From: Candidatus Methylopumilus sp.
GTDB taxonomy: Bacteria > Pseudomonadota > Gammaproteobacteria > Burkholderiales > Burkholderiaceae_B
DNA: 54,717 bases
NCBI GenBank assembly: GCA_021738045.1
Contig: JAIPCU010000002.1
Location: forward strand, 1 to 54,717
Direction: 5' to 3'
Every line of letters begins with the position of its first letter. The stretch's first letter is position 1. Below are positions 16,576 through 25,103 of the stretch, in pieces. Below the pieces are notes generated by a model. That model saw only the letters and a program-made list of their open reading frames with translations. It was not told the DNA's origin and did no database searches. A program made the position numbers and the translations under genes.

Positions 16576-18761
16576 ACCAAAGTCATACCACTATTTTTCA
16601 AAGGCACAGTGCGCAAACGCTTACCCGTTGCACGGTAAATCGCGTTGAGCACAGCGGGCGCTGCCACACAGATCGTGGGCTCGCCGATACCGCCCCAGTC
16701 TTTGCCACCGCCTTCGATAATAATCGTCTCAACCGGAGGCATCTGCGCCAAGCGGATCGAGCCAAACGTATCAAAATTTTTCTGTTCGATACGGCCGTCT
16801 TTCACTGTGCACTCTTCTTCAAACAACGCCGACAATCCGTACACAAACGAGCCAGACACTTGACGCTTAATTTGCGCAGGGTTCACGGCGTAGCCACAAT
16901 CGGTGGCAGCCACGATGCGATGAATTTTTACCTTGGTGCCGTCGGTCACAGATAGTTCGCACGCTGCGGCCACATAGCTACCAAACGCCATCATTTGCGC
17001 AACACCCCGAAACACGCCAGGCGCAGCAGGTTTTGTCCAGCCAATACCATCTGCCACCGCGTTGAGCGCGGCAAGATTACGGGGAAACTTGCCCATAAAC
17101 TTACGACGAAACTCAACTGGATCTACACCCGCAGTTTCAGCAAGCTCATCCATAAAACATTCGATGAAGATCGCGTTTTGGTTAATGTTCACACCACGCC
17201 AAAAACCTGGTGGCACGGCCGTATTACGCATCGCATGATCAATCAACTGATTCGGAAACTCGTAGCCGAAGCCATGCTCTCCACCGTCGAACACACCTTG
17301 AAAGACGATAGGATCACGGCCTTTCTGTTGCGCGACGATTGCAGGGCGCACCGCCGCCAAGATCGATTGCCCCGACAGGCGCATATGCACGCCGGTCAAG
17401 TTTTTATCCTTATCGAAGGCGCCTGTTAGCTTGCACATCATGACCGGATGATAACGACCCTGAGTCATATCTTCTTCGCGTGTCCAGATGAGTTTGACCG
17501 GGGTGCCAGGCATTTGCTTAGCAATATTGACCGCCTGGGTGGTGTAGTCTTGAAACGCGCCACGACGACCAAACCCGCCACCTAGATTAATTTTGTACAC
17601 CTCACACTTTTCAGCGGGCAAGCCTGAAGCCGCAATCACAGCAGCTAACGAGGCCTCGCCGTCTTGCGTTGGTACCCAGGCTTCGCAACGTTCTGACGTC
17701 CACTTCGCCGTCGCGTTCATTGGCTCCATGGGGGCGTGATTCAAAAATGGATAAAAGTAAGTCGCCTCGGTCTTTTTAACGGCAGCGGTCAGAGCAGCTT
17801 TGGTATCACCACGCGTGTTACCGACAAACGCCTGCTCTGCAGTCAAGCCCTCTTCAAGCGTCTTGGCGATCGAAGCACTTGATAGTGTTGCATTTGGGCC
17901 CTCGTCCCACACAATCGGAAGTTGATCGAGCGCTGTCTTAGCAATCCAAAACGTCTCGGCCACGACAGCAACGGCGGTCTCACCGACCTTCACCACCTTC
18001 TTGACACCCTTCATGCCAGTCACTTTGCTTTCATCAAAGCTTTTGACCTTGCCACCAAAAACGGGGCATTCTTTGATGGTCGCAACCAACATGCCAGGCA
18101 TCGTTAAATCGATGCCATAGACCTGCTTGCCGGTCACCTTATCGGCAAACGTATCGATACGGTTCATCGACTTGCCGATGATCTTCCACTGTTTGGGATC
18201 TTTCAGCGTGATCTCGGTGGGGACAGCAATCTTTGAGGCGGCCTCAGCCACTTTGCCGAACGCCACTTTACGACCGCTTGGCTTGTGCGTGATCACACTT
18301 TCTGCAGCCACACACTCTGCAACCGGCACCTTCCATTCATCTGCAGCCGCTTGCACCAACATCATGCGGGCAGCAGCGCCGCCTTTGCGAACATATTGTT
18401 CTGAAGTACGAATACCGCGGCTACCGCCTGTTGAAAAATCACCCCAGACGCGCTTGCGCTTGAGGCTCTCGCCGGGCGTTGGGTACTCAACCGTGACTTT
18501 GCTCCAGGCACACTCGAGCTCTTCGGCCACCATCTGAGCCAAACCAGTAATGGTGCCCTGCCCCATCTCTGAGCGCACGACGCGCACGATCACGGTGTCA
18601 TCGGGCTTAATAACGACCCATGCGCCGATTTCCGGGGTGGCACCTGCGGCAAGCGCAGAGCCGATAAAAGGAATTTGCAAACCAAGTGCCAGTCCAGTAC
18701 TGACGGCTGTTGTGCCAACAATAAACTGACGACGTGAAGGATTCGGGACGCGTGCATTCAT
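16572..18761 (-). CDS. Xanthine dehydrogenase family molybdopterin-binding subunit, IorB-like, Tat-exported (paralog 1)
   Basis: MNARVPNPSRRQFIVGTTAVSTGLALG Tat signal; VVRSEMGQGTITGLAQMVAEEL; GGGFGRRG; PPGFWRGV; GGIGEPTICVAAPAVLNAI. Overlaps soxX start by 4 bp (ATGA). Confidence 0.9.
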   Translation of the reverse strand: MNARVPNPSRRQFIVGTTAVSTGLALGLQIPFIGSALAAGATPEIGAWVVIKPDDTVIVRVVRSEMGQGTITGLAQMVAEELECAWSKVTVEYPTPGESLKRKRVWGDFSTGGSRGIRTSEQYVRKGGAAARMMLVQAAADEWKVPVAECVAAESVITHKPSGRKVAFGKVAEAASKIAVPTEITLKDPKQWKIIGKSMNRIDTFADKVTGKQVYGIDLTMPGMLVATIKECPVFGGKVKSFDESKVTGMKGVKKVVKVGETAVAVVAETFWIAKTALDQLPIVWDEGPNATLSSASIAKTLEEGLTAEQAFVGNTRGDTKAALTAAVKKTEATYFYPFLNHAPMEPMNATAKWTSERCEAWVPTQDGEASLAAVIAASGLPAEKCEVYKINLGGGFGRRGAFQDYTTQAVNIAKQMPGTPVKLIWTREEDMTQGRYHPVMMCKLTGAFDKDKNLTGVHMRLSGQSILAAVRPAIVAQQKGRDPIVFQGVFDGGEHGFGYEFPNQLIDHAMRNTAVPPGFWRGVNINQNAIFIECFMDELAETAGVDPVEFRRKFMGKFPRNLAALNAVADGIGWTKPAAPGVFRGVAQMMAFGSYVAAACELSVTDGTKVKIHRIVAATDCGYAVNPAQIKRQVSGSFVYGLSALFEEECTVKDGRIEQKNFDTFGSIRLAQMPPVETIIIEGGGKDWGGIGEPTICVAAPAVLNAIYRATGKRLRTVPLKNSGMTLV

Positions 18762-18771
18762 GGTTGACCCC

Positions 18772-19224
18772 TTAAGCTTTAGCGACTGAGTGAATCGCGG
18801 CGCGAACTTCTTGGAAGCTGCCGCAACGACAAATGTTGGTGATCGCCGCATCAATATCGGCATCAGTAGGCTTAGGTTTTTTAGCCAGCAAATCAGTCGC
18901 TGCCATCAACATACCTGACTGACAAAACCCACACTGAGGAACTTGATGATCGATCCAGGCTTGCTGCAGCTGTGTCAATTTGCCATCTTTGGCCAGGCCT
19001 TCAATCGTTTGAATTTGTTTGCCCACAGCGACACTCACAGGCAACACGCACGAGCGAATGGCTGCGCCATCCATCATGATCGTACAGGAGCCACATTGAG
19101 CAATGCCGCAACCGTACTTTGTGCCGGTCAGACCGACTTGCTCTCGAATGACCCACAAGAGTGGGGTATTTGGATCGACATCCACGCTATGCGCTTTGCC
19201 GTTTACGATCAACTGAATCGCCAT
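18772..19224 (-). CDS. 2Fe-2S small subunit, IorA-like (paralog 1)
   Basis: GTKYGCGIAQCGSCTIMMDGAAIRSC; PQCGFCQSGMLMAA; ITNICRCGSFQ. Confidence 0.92.
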   Translation of the reverse strand: MAIQLIVNGKAHSVDVDPNTPLLWVIREQVGLTGTKYGCGIAQCGSCTIMMDGAAIRSCVLPVSVAVGKQIQTIEGLAKDGKLTQLQQAWIDHQVPQCGFCQSGMLMAATDLLAKKPKPTDADIDAAITNICRCGSFQEVRAAIHSVAKA

Positions 19225-19344
19225 CGAGAGACTCCTGAAAATTGAGCAAGAAAGTTTAGAAACAAATAACTAACGAATATGGCGCGAGTGTATCGCCAAA
19301 AAATGAACCCGTCAGTCACAACCTTACAGAATAAAACCCCCGTC

Positions 19345-21591
19345 TTACGCCAAGGTCAAACCATGCTTGCGCAAGGGCAGATCTCTTGCGGGTTTACCCG
19401 TAGCTGCGAAGATTGCGTTCAAGACTGCGGGCCCGACAACACAGATCGTAGGCTCGCCAACACCCCCCCAGAAGTCGTGTGTCGGCACCAACACGCACTC
19501 GACCTTCGGCGTATCCTTAAGTTTTGCTAAGGGATACGAGTGGTAGTTGTTTTCTTTGACTTGCCCGTTTTCAATCGTGATGTCTTCATTAAAAATTGCA
19601 GATAAAGCCATGACAACCGAGCCCTCAATCTGGGCTTTGACCTGCGAAGGGTTCACAAAGTGCCCCGAATTCAAAGCAAACACCATGCGATGCACTTTGA
19701 CCTGACCGCTGGCCGACACCGACACCTCAGCGGTGGCTGCCGAGTAGCTGCCATAGCCCATAAACTGCGCAATGCCGCGATGCTGTCCTGCCGGTAGCGG
19801 CTTACCCCAATCACCTTTCTCAGCAACCGCATCTAAGACAGCGAGGTGTTTGGGATGGTTTTTCATGAGATCGCGACGAAACGCCAAAGAATCACGGCCG
19901 GCTGCACGCGCGCACTCTTCAATGAAGCATTCCATGTAAATACCGTTTTGATTGGTATTGACGCCCCGCCACGGTCCAACCGGCACATGACTATTGCGCA
20001 TCACGTACTCGGTTAAGAGCGACGGAAAGGTGTAACCCAATTGCGCATCGCCCGGCGCTTCGTAAAACCCTTGCAGTTGCCGCACATCTTTATTGTTTCT
20101 AATGGCTGACGGGTTTAAATAAGCATTGATTGACTGGCCAGAGACGCGAACATGAAACCCCGTTAAATTACCTTTGTCATCAAGACCTGCAGACATCTTG
20201 GCCATCGAAATCGGGCGAAAGAAGTCGTGTGTCATATCCTCTTCGCGACTCCAGACCATCTTAATCGGAATGTTCGGGTACAACTTGGCAATCGCCACGG
20301 CGTGATGCATAAAATCTTGTGTACCGCCGCGTCGGCCAAGCCCACCGCCCAAGTCCATCGTCTTGATGTCACAATTTGCCAAGGGCAGACCCGACGCTTC
20401 AGACAGCGCGGCCATCGAGGCTTCGGCGTTTTGCGTCGGCACCCAAGCGTAGGCGCGATCACCGCTAATCTGCACGACGCAATTCATCGGCTCCATCGTG
20501 GCATGAGCCAAAAACTGGCTGCTGTACACCGCCTCAACTTTTTTGGCTGAGGCTTTGATGGCGGCCAGTGCGTCACCTTCTTTACGCTGCCAATAGTCGC
20601 CCTCGGCGCCCAAACCATCTTTTAAGGCTGCCGCGATTGTCGTGCTCGAGACCTTTGCGTTCTGACCTAAATCCCAATCAATCAAAAGATTATCCAAGGC
20701 GTTTTTTGCACGCCACCACGTGTCAGCCACCACAGCCACAGTTGAATCATTGACTTTGACCACACCTTTCACACCGCGCATGGCTTTGACCTTTGATTCA
20801 TCAAAGCCCACGAGCTTGCCGCCGAACACCGGGCAGCTTTTGACTGCTGCGCATAACATTCCTGGGAGACGTAGGTCGATACTAAAGACCTTGGCACCGT
20901 TCACCTTATCTGCGGTATCCAACCGCGCAACAGCAGTCCCTGCAATCTTCCAGTCTTGAGGCTTTTTCAAAACAATCGATTTTGCTTCGGGGGGCGTTAG
21001 CTTTGCCGCCGCATCAGCGACCTTGCCGTAGCTCACGGTACGTTTTGTCTGGGCATGCGTGATGACGCCTTGGCTGACCGTTAATTCTGACACAGGCACT
21101 TTGAACTGCTCAGCAGCCGCTTGCAAAAGCATCAACCGCGCCGCAGCACCACCGCGGCGCACATAGTCGTGCGAATCACGAATACCCCGGCTACCGCCAG
21201 TCGCCATTGCACCCCAGGCACGCTTGCGGGCTAAATTTTGCCCCGCAGAAGGCGCTTCATAGGTCACTTTTTTCCAGTCGCAGTCAAGCTCTTCGGCGAC
21301 CAACTGGGCTAGTCCTGTGCGCGTGCCCTGCCCCATTTCAGAGCGAACGATACGAATCACCACGGTATCGTCGGGTTTAATCACCACCCACAGGTTCACC
21401 TCGTCAGCAGTCAACGCAGGCGCAGTGGCCTGTGCCAGGGCTGGACGCGCATGCATCAACCCAAGTGCCAGACCTGCGCCAACGGTGGCGGTGCCGATCA
21501 AAAACTGTCGACGAGCAGGGTGTAAAGGGCTGTTGGCTAGACGCTTGACATTGCGTGTTGCGCCAGGGGCCTTACTGATGTGGTTTGTCAT
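19345..21591 (-). CDS. Xanthine dehydrogenase family molybdopterin-binding subunit, IorB-like, Tat-exported (paralog 2)
   Basis: PARRQFLIGTATVGAGLALG signal; VRSEMGQGTRTGLAQLVAEEL; GGGLGRRG; REEDMTHDFFRP; VGPWRGV; GGVGEPTICVVGPAVLNAI. Confidence 0.9.
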   Translation of the reverse strand: MTNHISKAPGATRNVKRLANSPLHPARRQFLIGTATVGAGLALGLMHARPALAQATAPALTADEVNLWVVIKPDDTVVIRIVRSEMGQGTRTGLAQLVAEELDCDWKKVTYEAPSAGQNLARKRAWGAMATGGSRGIRDSHDYVRRGGAAARLMLLQAAAEQFKVPVSELTVSQGVITHAQTKRTVSYGKVADAAAKLTPPEAKSIVLKKPQDWKIAGTAVARLDTADKVNGAKVFSIDLRLPGMLCAAVKSCPVFGGKLVGFDESKVKAMRGVKGVVKVNDSTVAVVADTWWRAKNALDNLLIDWDLGQNAKVSSTTIAAALKDGLGAEGDYWQRKEGDALAAIKASAKKVEAVYSSQFLAHATMEPMNCVVQISGDRAYAWVPTQNAEASMAALSEASGLPLANCDIKTMDLGGGLGRRGGTQDFMHHAVAIAKLYPNIPIKMVWSREEDMTHDFFRPISMAKMSAGLDDKGNLTGFHVRVSGQSINAYLNPSAIRNNKDVRQLQGFYEAPGDAQLGYTFPSLLTEYVMRNSHVPVGPWRGVNTNQNGIYMECFIEECARAAGRDSLAFRRDLMKNHPKHLAVLDAVAEKGDWGKPLPAGQHRGIAQFMGYGSYSAATAEVSVSASGQVKVHRMVFALNSGHFVNPSQVKAQIEGSVVMALSAIFNEDITIENGQVKENNYHSYPLAKLKDTPKVECVLVPTHDFWGGVGEPTICVVGPAVLNAIFAATGKPARDLPLRKHGLTLA

Positions 21592-21602
21592 GGTCAGCCT
21601 TC

Positions 21603-22100
21603 TTATGCTTTAGTAACGCCAGTGGTTGCGTAATCATTTAACACGTCGGCCAATTGTTTTTGGCCCGCCGCGACATGGATACCGTCACGGATACGTTGAT
21701 AGGTGCCGCAGCGACAGATATTGGTCATCGCAGCGTCAATATCAGCATCGGTGGGCTTGGGCACGCGCTTGAGCAGGGCGACCGCGGCCATGACCTGACC
21801 CGACTGACAGTAGCCACACTGGGGGATATCAAGCGCAATCCAGGCCTGTTGGATCGCATGGCTGGAGTCTTTAGAGAGCCCCTCGACGGTGGTGATCGCC
21901 TGACCGGCAGCACTGGCCACCGGGATCGAACACGAGCGCACCAATTCACCGTTCAGTTGCACAGAACAGGCGCCACATTGAGCGACACCGCAGCCATATT
22001 TAGTACCAGTCAACCCGAGCACTTCTCGCAACGCCCACAACAAAGGCATATCTGGTTCAACGTCAATATTGTGAACGGTGCCGTTTACTTTGAGTTCCAT
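21603..22100 (-). CDS. 2Fe-2S small subunit, IorA-like (paralog 2)
   Basis: [53 protein letters not shown]. Confidence 0.92.
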   Translation of the reverse strand: MELKVNGTVHNIDVEPDMPLLWALREVLGLTGTKYGCGVAQCGACSVQLNGELVRSCSIPVASAAGQAITTVEGLSKDSSHAIQQAWIALDIPQCGYCQSGQVMAAVALLKRVPKPTDADIDAAMTNICRCGTYQRIRDGIHVAAGQKQLADVLNDYATTGVTKA

Positions 22101-22310
22101 GAACAGTGCCCCAAGTCAGAAGAATGACGGTCGAATATACCCGAGCGCATCACTTAAGTCAGCAGAGTTTTTATAGACCTTAAAACATGTTTAATATTTT
22201 TAGACAGACGGCTTCTTCACACACCAAGAGTGATGCGCCTAGGGCATATCGCGGTACTTCAAGTGTCAAAAAACCGCAATGTTTCTAGAACCACTCTGGG
22301 CGCCAGGCAC

Positions 22311-22811
22311 TTAATGCATATGTAAACGTGCAAAACTCTCAAAATCATGTGCAGGGATTGGCCGGCTATACAAATACCCTTGAAACGCCAGGCAACCGAT
22401 ATCTTGCAAGAACTCTTGCTGCCCTAAGGTTTCTACGCCCTCGGCTATGACCTCTAAACCCAAAGAGTGTCCAAGCGTCACGATGGTGCGTGCGATCGCC
22501 GCACCGTGGGCATCGGTCAACATATCGCGCACAAACGACTGATCGATTTTGAGCTGATCAAGCGACAAGCGCTTCAAATAATTGAGCGACGAATAGCCCG
22601 TACCAAAGTCATCCAGCGACACCGCGATACCAATATCTTTAAGCGAAGCAATCTTGCGATTAACATCACCCAAATCATTGACAAGCATGCTTTCAGTAAG
22701 TTCGAGCTTCAGCCGTTCGGGTGGTGCTCCACTGGCTTTTAGCGCACTCAGCAAACACTCAACTGAGCTAAGATCATGAACAGTGCAGGCGCTATGTATC
22801 CCTACCCTCAA
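22311..22811 (-). pseudogene. C-terminal fragment of an EAL-domain (c-di-GMP phosphodiesterase-like) protein, 5' truncated
   Basis: LKLELTESMLV, SLDDFGTGYSSLNYLKRLSLDQLKIDQSFVRDM, EVIAEGVET, GYLYSRPI. The N-terminal half of the domain (including the EAL signature) and any sensor are absent. Confidence 0.78.
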
Positions 22812-22872
22812 CAGGGTGGTGTTGCGCGCCTTGGGTTAAAGAGCAAACTGAAAACAACTCGAGACAGTCAAC

Positions 22873-23865
22873 ATGAAAAATCAACACGTAATTTTGGTCA
22901 GCCGCCCAACCGGTTGGGTGACCCCTGAAAACTTCAAACTCGTTGATGCAGACATGCCTGTGCCAACCAACAACCAAGTCCTGATTCGTAACCAATGGTT
23001 ATCGCTTGACCCCTATATGCGCGGTCGCATTTCTGATGCAAAGTCTTACGCACAGGGCGTCAATCCAGGCGAGGTCATGGTGGGTGGTGCGATCGGTGAA
23101 GTGATTGAATCCAACTCGCCAGACTTCAAGGTTGGTGAAACTGTCTTGGCTGCCACCGGCTGGCGACTCTATGGCACGATCAACGCCAAAGGTGTGACCA
23201 AAATTGATACCAGTAAAGTCAGTCCAACCGCTTACTTAGGTATCCTTGGTATGCCTGGCATCACAGCCTGGACCGGTCTGATTGATATCTGCCAACCAAA
23301 AGCAGGCGAAACCGTCGTGGTTGACGCTGCCTCGGGCGCTGTGGGTAGTGTGGTGGGGCAACTTGCCAAACACGTTGGCTGTCGGGTGGTTGGTATCGCA
23401 GGTGGCGCTAAAAAGTGTCAGTACGTTGTAGACGAGTTGGGCTTTGACGCCTGCATCGATCACCGCGCCAGTGACTTTGCCGAACAACTTGCGGCAGCCC
23501 TACCTAAAGGTATCGACTGCCTGTTCGAAAACGTTGGTGGCGAAATTTTTGAACGCTTACTCACTCACATGAATACCTTTGGTCGAATCGCGCTGTGCGG
23601 CATGGTGTCTGAGTTCAATCGCGATCCTCATGCTTACCATACGCTGCGCGCCATTTTGGTCAGCCGCTTACGCGTGCAAGGTTTTATCGTGTCAGACAAA
23701 CTCGACACCTGGCCAGCGATTCGTTCGCAGCTTTACGACCTAGTGGTCGCAGGCAAGCTGAAGTTTCGCGAATCAGTTGCGCTCGGCCTTGGCAGCGCAC
23801 CCGAGGCACTTGTCGGTATGCTCAAGGGCGAGAATTTTGGCAAACAACTTGTGAAGTTGGTGTAA
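22873..23865 (+). CDS. NADP-dependent oxidoreductase, CurA/leukotriene B4 dehydrogenase-like MDR family
   Basis: SLDPYMRGRISDAKSYA; VVDAASGAVGSVVGQLAKHVGCRVVGIAGGAKKC; FENVGGEIFE. Confidence 0.92.
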   Translation: MKNQHVILVSRPTGWVTPENFKLVDADMPVPTNNQVLIRNQWLSLDPYMRGRISDAKSYAQGVNPGEVMVGGAIGEVIESNSPDFKVGETVLAATGWRLYGTINAKGVTKIDTSKVSPTAYLGILGMPGITAWTGLIDICQPKAGETVVVDAASGAVGSVVGQLAKHVGCRVVGIAGGAKKCQYVVDELGFDACIDHRASDFAEQLAAALPKGIDCLFENVGGEIFERLLTHMNTFGRIALCGMVSEFNRDPHAYHTLRAILVSRLRVQGFIVSDKLDTWPAIRSQLYDLVVAGKLKFRESVALGLGSAPEALVGMLKGENFGKQLVKLV

Positions 23866-23944
23866 CGCACTGACTGTGGCTGCCATGATGCCCTAGCGCC
23901 GTTTGGCGCGCAGCGCGCATGGCGTTTACCCGGGGCGAGCTGTG

Positions 23945-24514
23945 CTACAACACGCCGCCCACATTAAATAGTGCCATCAAGCCGAGTACGACAAACAACC
24001 CGGCTGCAATCAAATGCACAGTGCGCATTGGCACGATGCGTGTCACGCGCTCGCCCAACAGCACGGCCGGCACGTTGGCCAGCATCATGCCAAAGGTGGT
24101 GCCAATGACCACTGTAACGAGTGACGAATACTGAGCCGCCAAAGCAACCGTCGCAAATTGCGTTTTGTCGCCCATCTCGGCTAAAAAGAAAGCGATCAAC
24201 GTTGTGAGAAAGACCCCGCCCTTCTGTACCGCTTGCGTGTCATCGAGTTTGTCAGGGATCAGGATCCAACCCGCCATCGCCAAAAACGAGACACCTAAAA
24301 TCCAACGCATCACCTGTGGCCCAACCCAGTGCATCAGCCATGAACCCAAGGCACCTGCGACACCATGATTGAGTAGCGTTGCCACCAGAATACCCAAGAT
24401 AATCGGCACAGGTTTACGAAAGCGTGCCGCTAGCACCAAGGCCAGTAACTGCGTTTTGTCGCCCATCTCTGCGAGCGCGACAATACCAGTGGACATCAAA
24501 AAAGCTTCAATCAT
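23945..24514 (-). CDS. TMEM165/GDT1 (UPF0016) family membrane protein, putative Mn2+ exporter
   Basis: Two ExGDKTQ motifs (ALAEMGDKTQLLALVLAARF and LAEMGDKTQFATVALAAQ) characteristic of UPF0016. Confidence 0.92.
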   Translation of the reverse strand: MIEAFLMSTGIVALAEMGDKTQLLALVLAARFRKPVPIILGILVATLLNHGVAGALGSWLMHWVGPQVMRWILGVSFLAMAGWILIPDKLDDTQAVQKGGVFLTTLIAFFLAEMGDKTQFATVALAAQYSSLVTVVIGTTFGMMLANVPAVLLGERVTRIVPMRTVHLIAAGLFVVLGLMALFNVGGVL

Positions 24515-24531
24515 TTTTTACCTGAGTGGCG

Positions 24532-24607
24532 ACTTGAGTTGAAATGCTCGTTGAACGAACAAGTCGAAAGACCCGTTGAACACTTGAGTCGAAAGACTCG
24601 TTGAAAG
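24532..24607. repeat. Three imperfect tandem units (about 22-27 bp) in the 5' leader of the GDT1-family gene
   Basis: acttgagttgaaatgctcgttgaacga / acaagtcgaaagacccgttgaac / acttgagtcgaaagactcgttgaaaga. Confidence 0.8.
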
Positions 24608-24638
24608 AATGAGACGTCGATCAGCAGACGCACTTACC

Positions 24639-25103
24639 TTATAAAAATCGATCTAGGATACGGCGGCTATTCTTATCAAGTGCCTGCATATCAGGCAAGA
24701 TAAACCTGAGGCCATGACTATCAGTAATGATCAGCGTCGAACCAGTTAACCGTCGGATATCTTCTTCGCCCTTGAGGATCAGCTTTGTGGCACCCCGATC
24801 AGTCACGATATCCCAAGTGCTGGGCGTTGAAAGCGTTGACACACTGACAATCCGTTGAATCGTCGGCATCATCTCGCGCAAAGCGATCTCTTCGGTGATC
24901 AACTCACGCATCTCTTGGGGTAATGCACTGAGCTCATCTACCCAAGCGATTTCTTTGCCTTCTGTACTCATGAACGCCACAAACTGCTCGGGTGCTTGCA
25001 ACGGAAACGCACGCACCGGCACGACCCCTTCAAAGACACGTCCGTCTTGAAGCGTGACCAACAGGCGACCCGCTTGATTACGCGTTAACAAAAAATCAGA
25101 CAT
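24639..25103 (-). CDS. DUF1854 family protein, cyanophycin-locus associated
   Basis: MSDFLLTRNQAGRLLVTLQDGRVFEGVVPVRAFPLQAPEQFVAFMSTEGKEIAWVDELSALPQEMRELITEEIALREMMPTIQRI; overlaps the end of the ABC transporter gene by 8 bp. Confidence 0.83.
   Translation of the reverse strand: MSDFLLTRNQAGRLLVTLQDGRVFEGVVPVRAFPLQAPEQFVAFMSTEGKEIAWVDELSALPQEMRELITEEIALREMMPTIQRIVSVSTLSTPSTWDIVTDRGATKLILKGEEDIRRLTGSTLIITDSHGLRFILPDMQALDKNSRRILDRFL

Noticed and set aside
24515-24638. yybP-ykoY manganese riboswitch
   Set aside because: No recognisable consensus by eye; a covariance-model scan would be needed.
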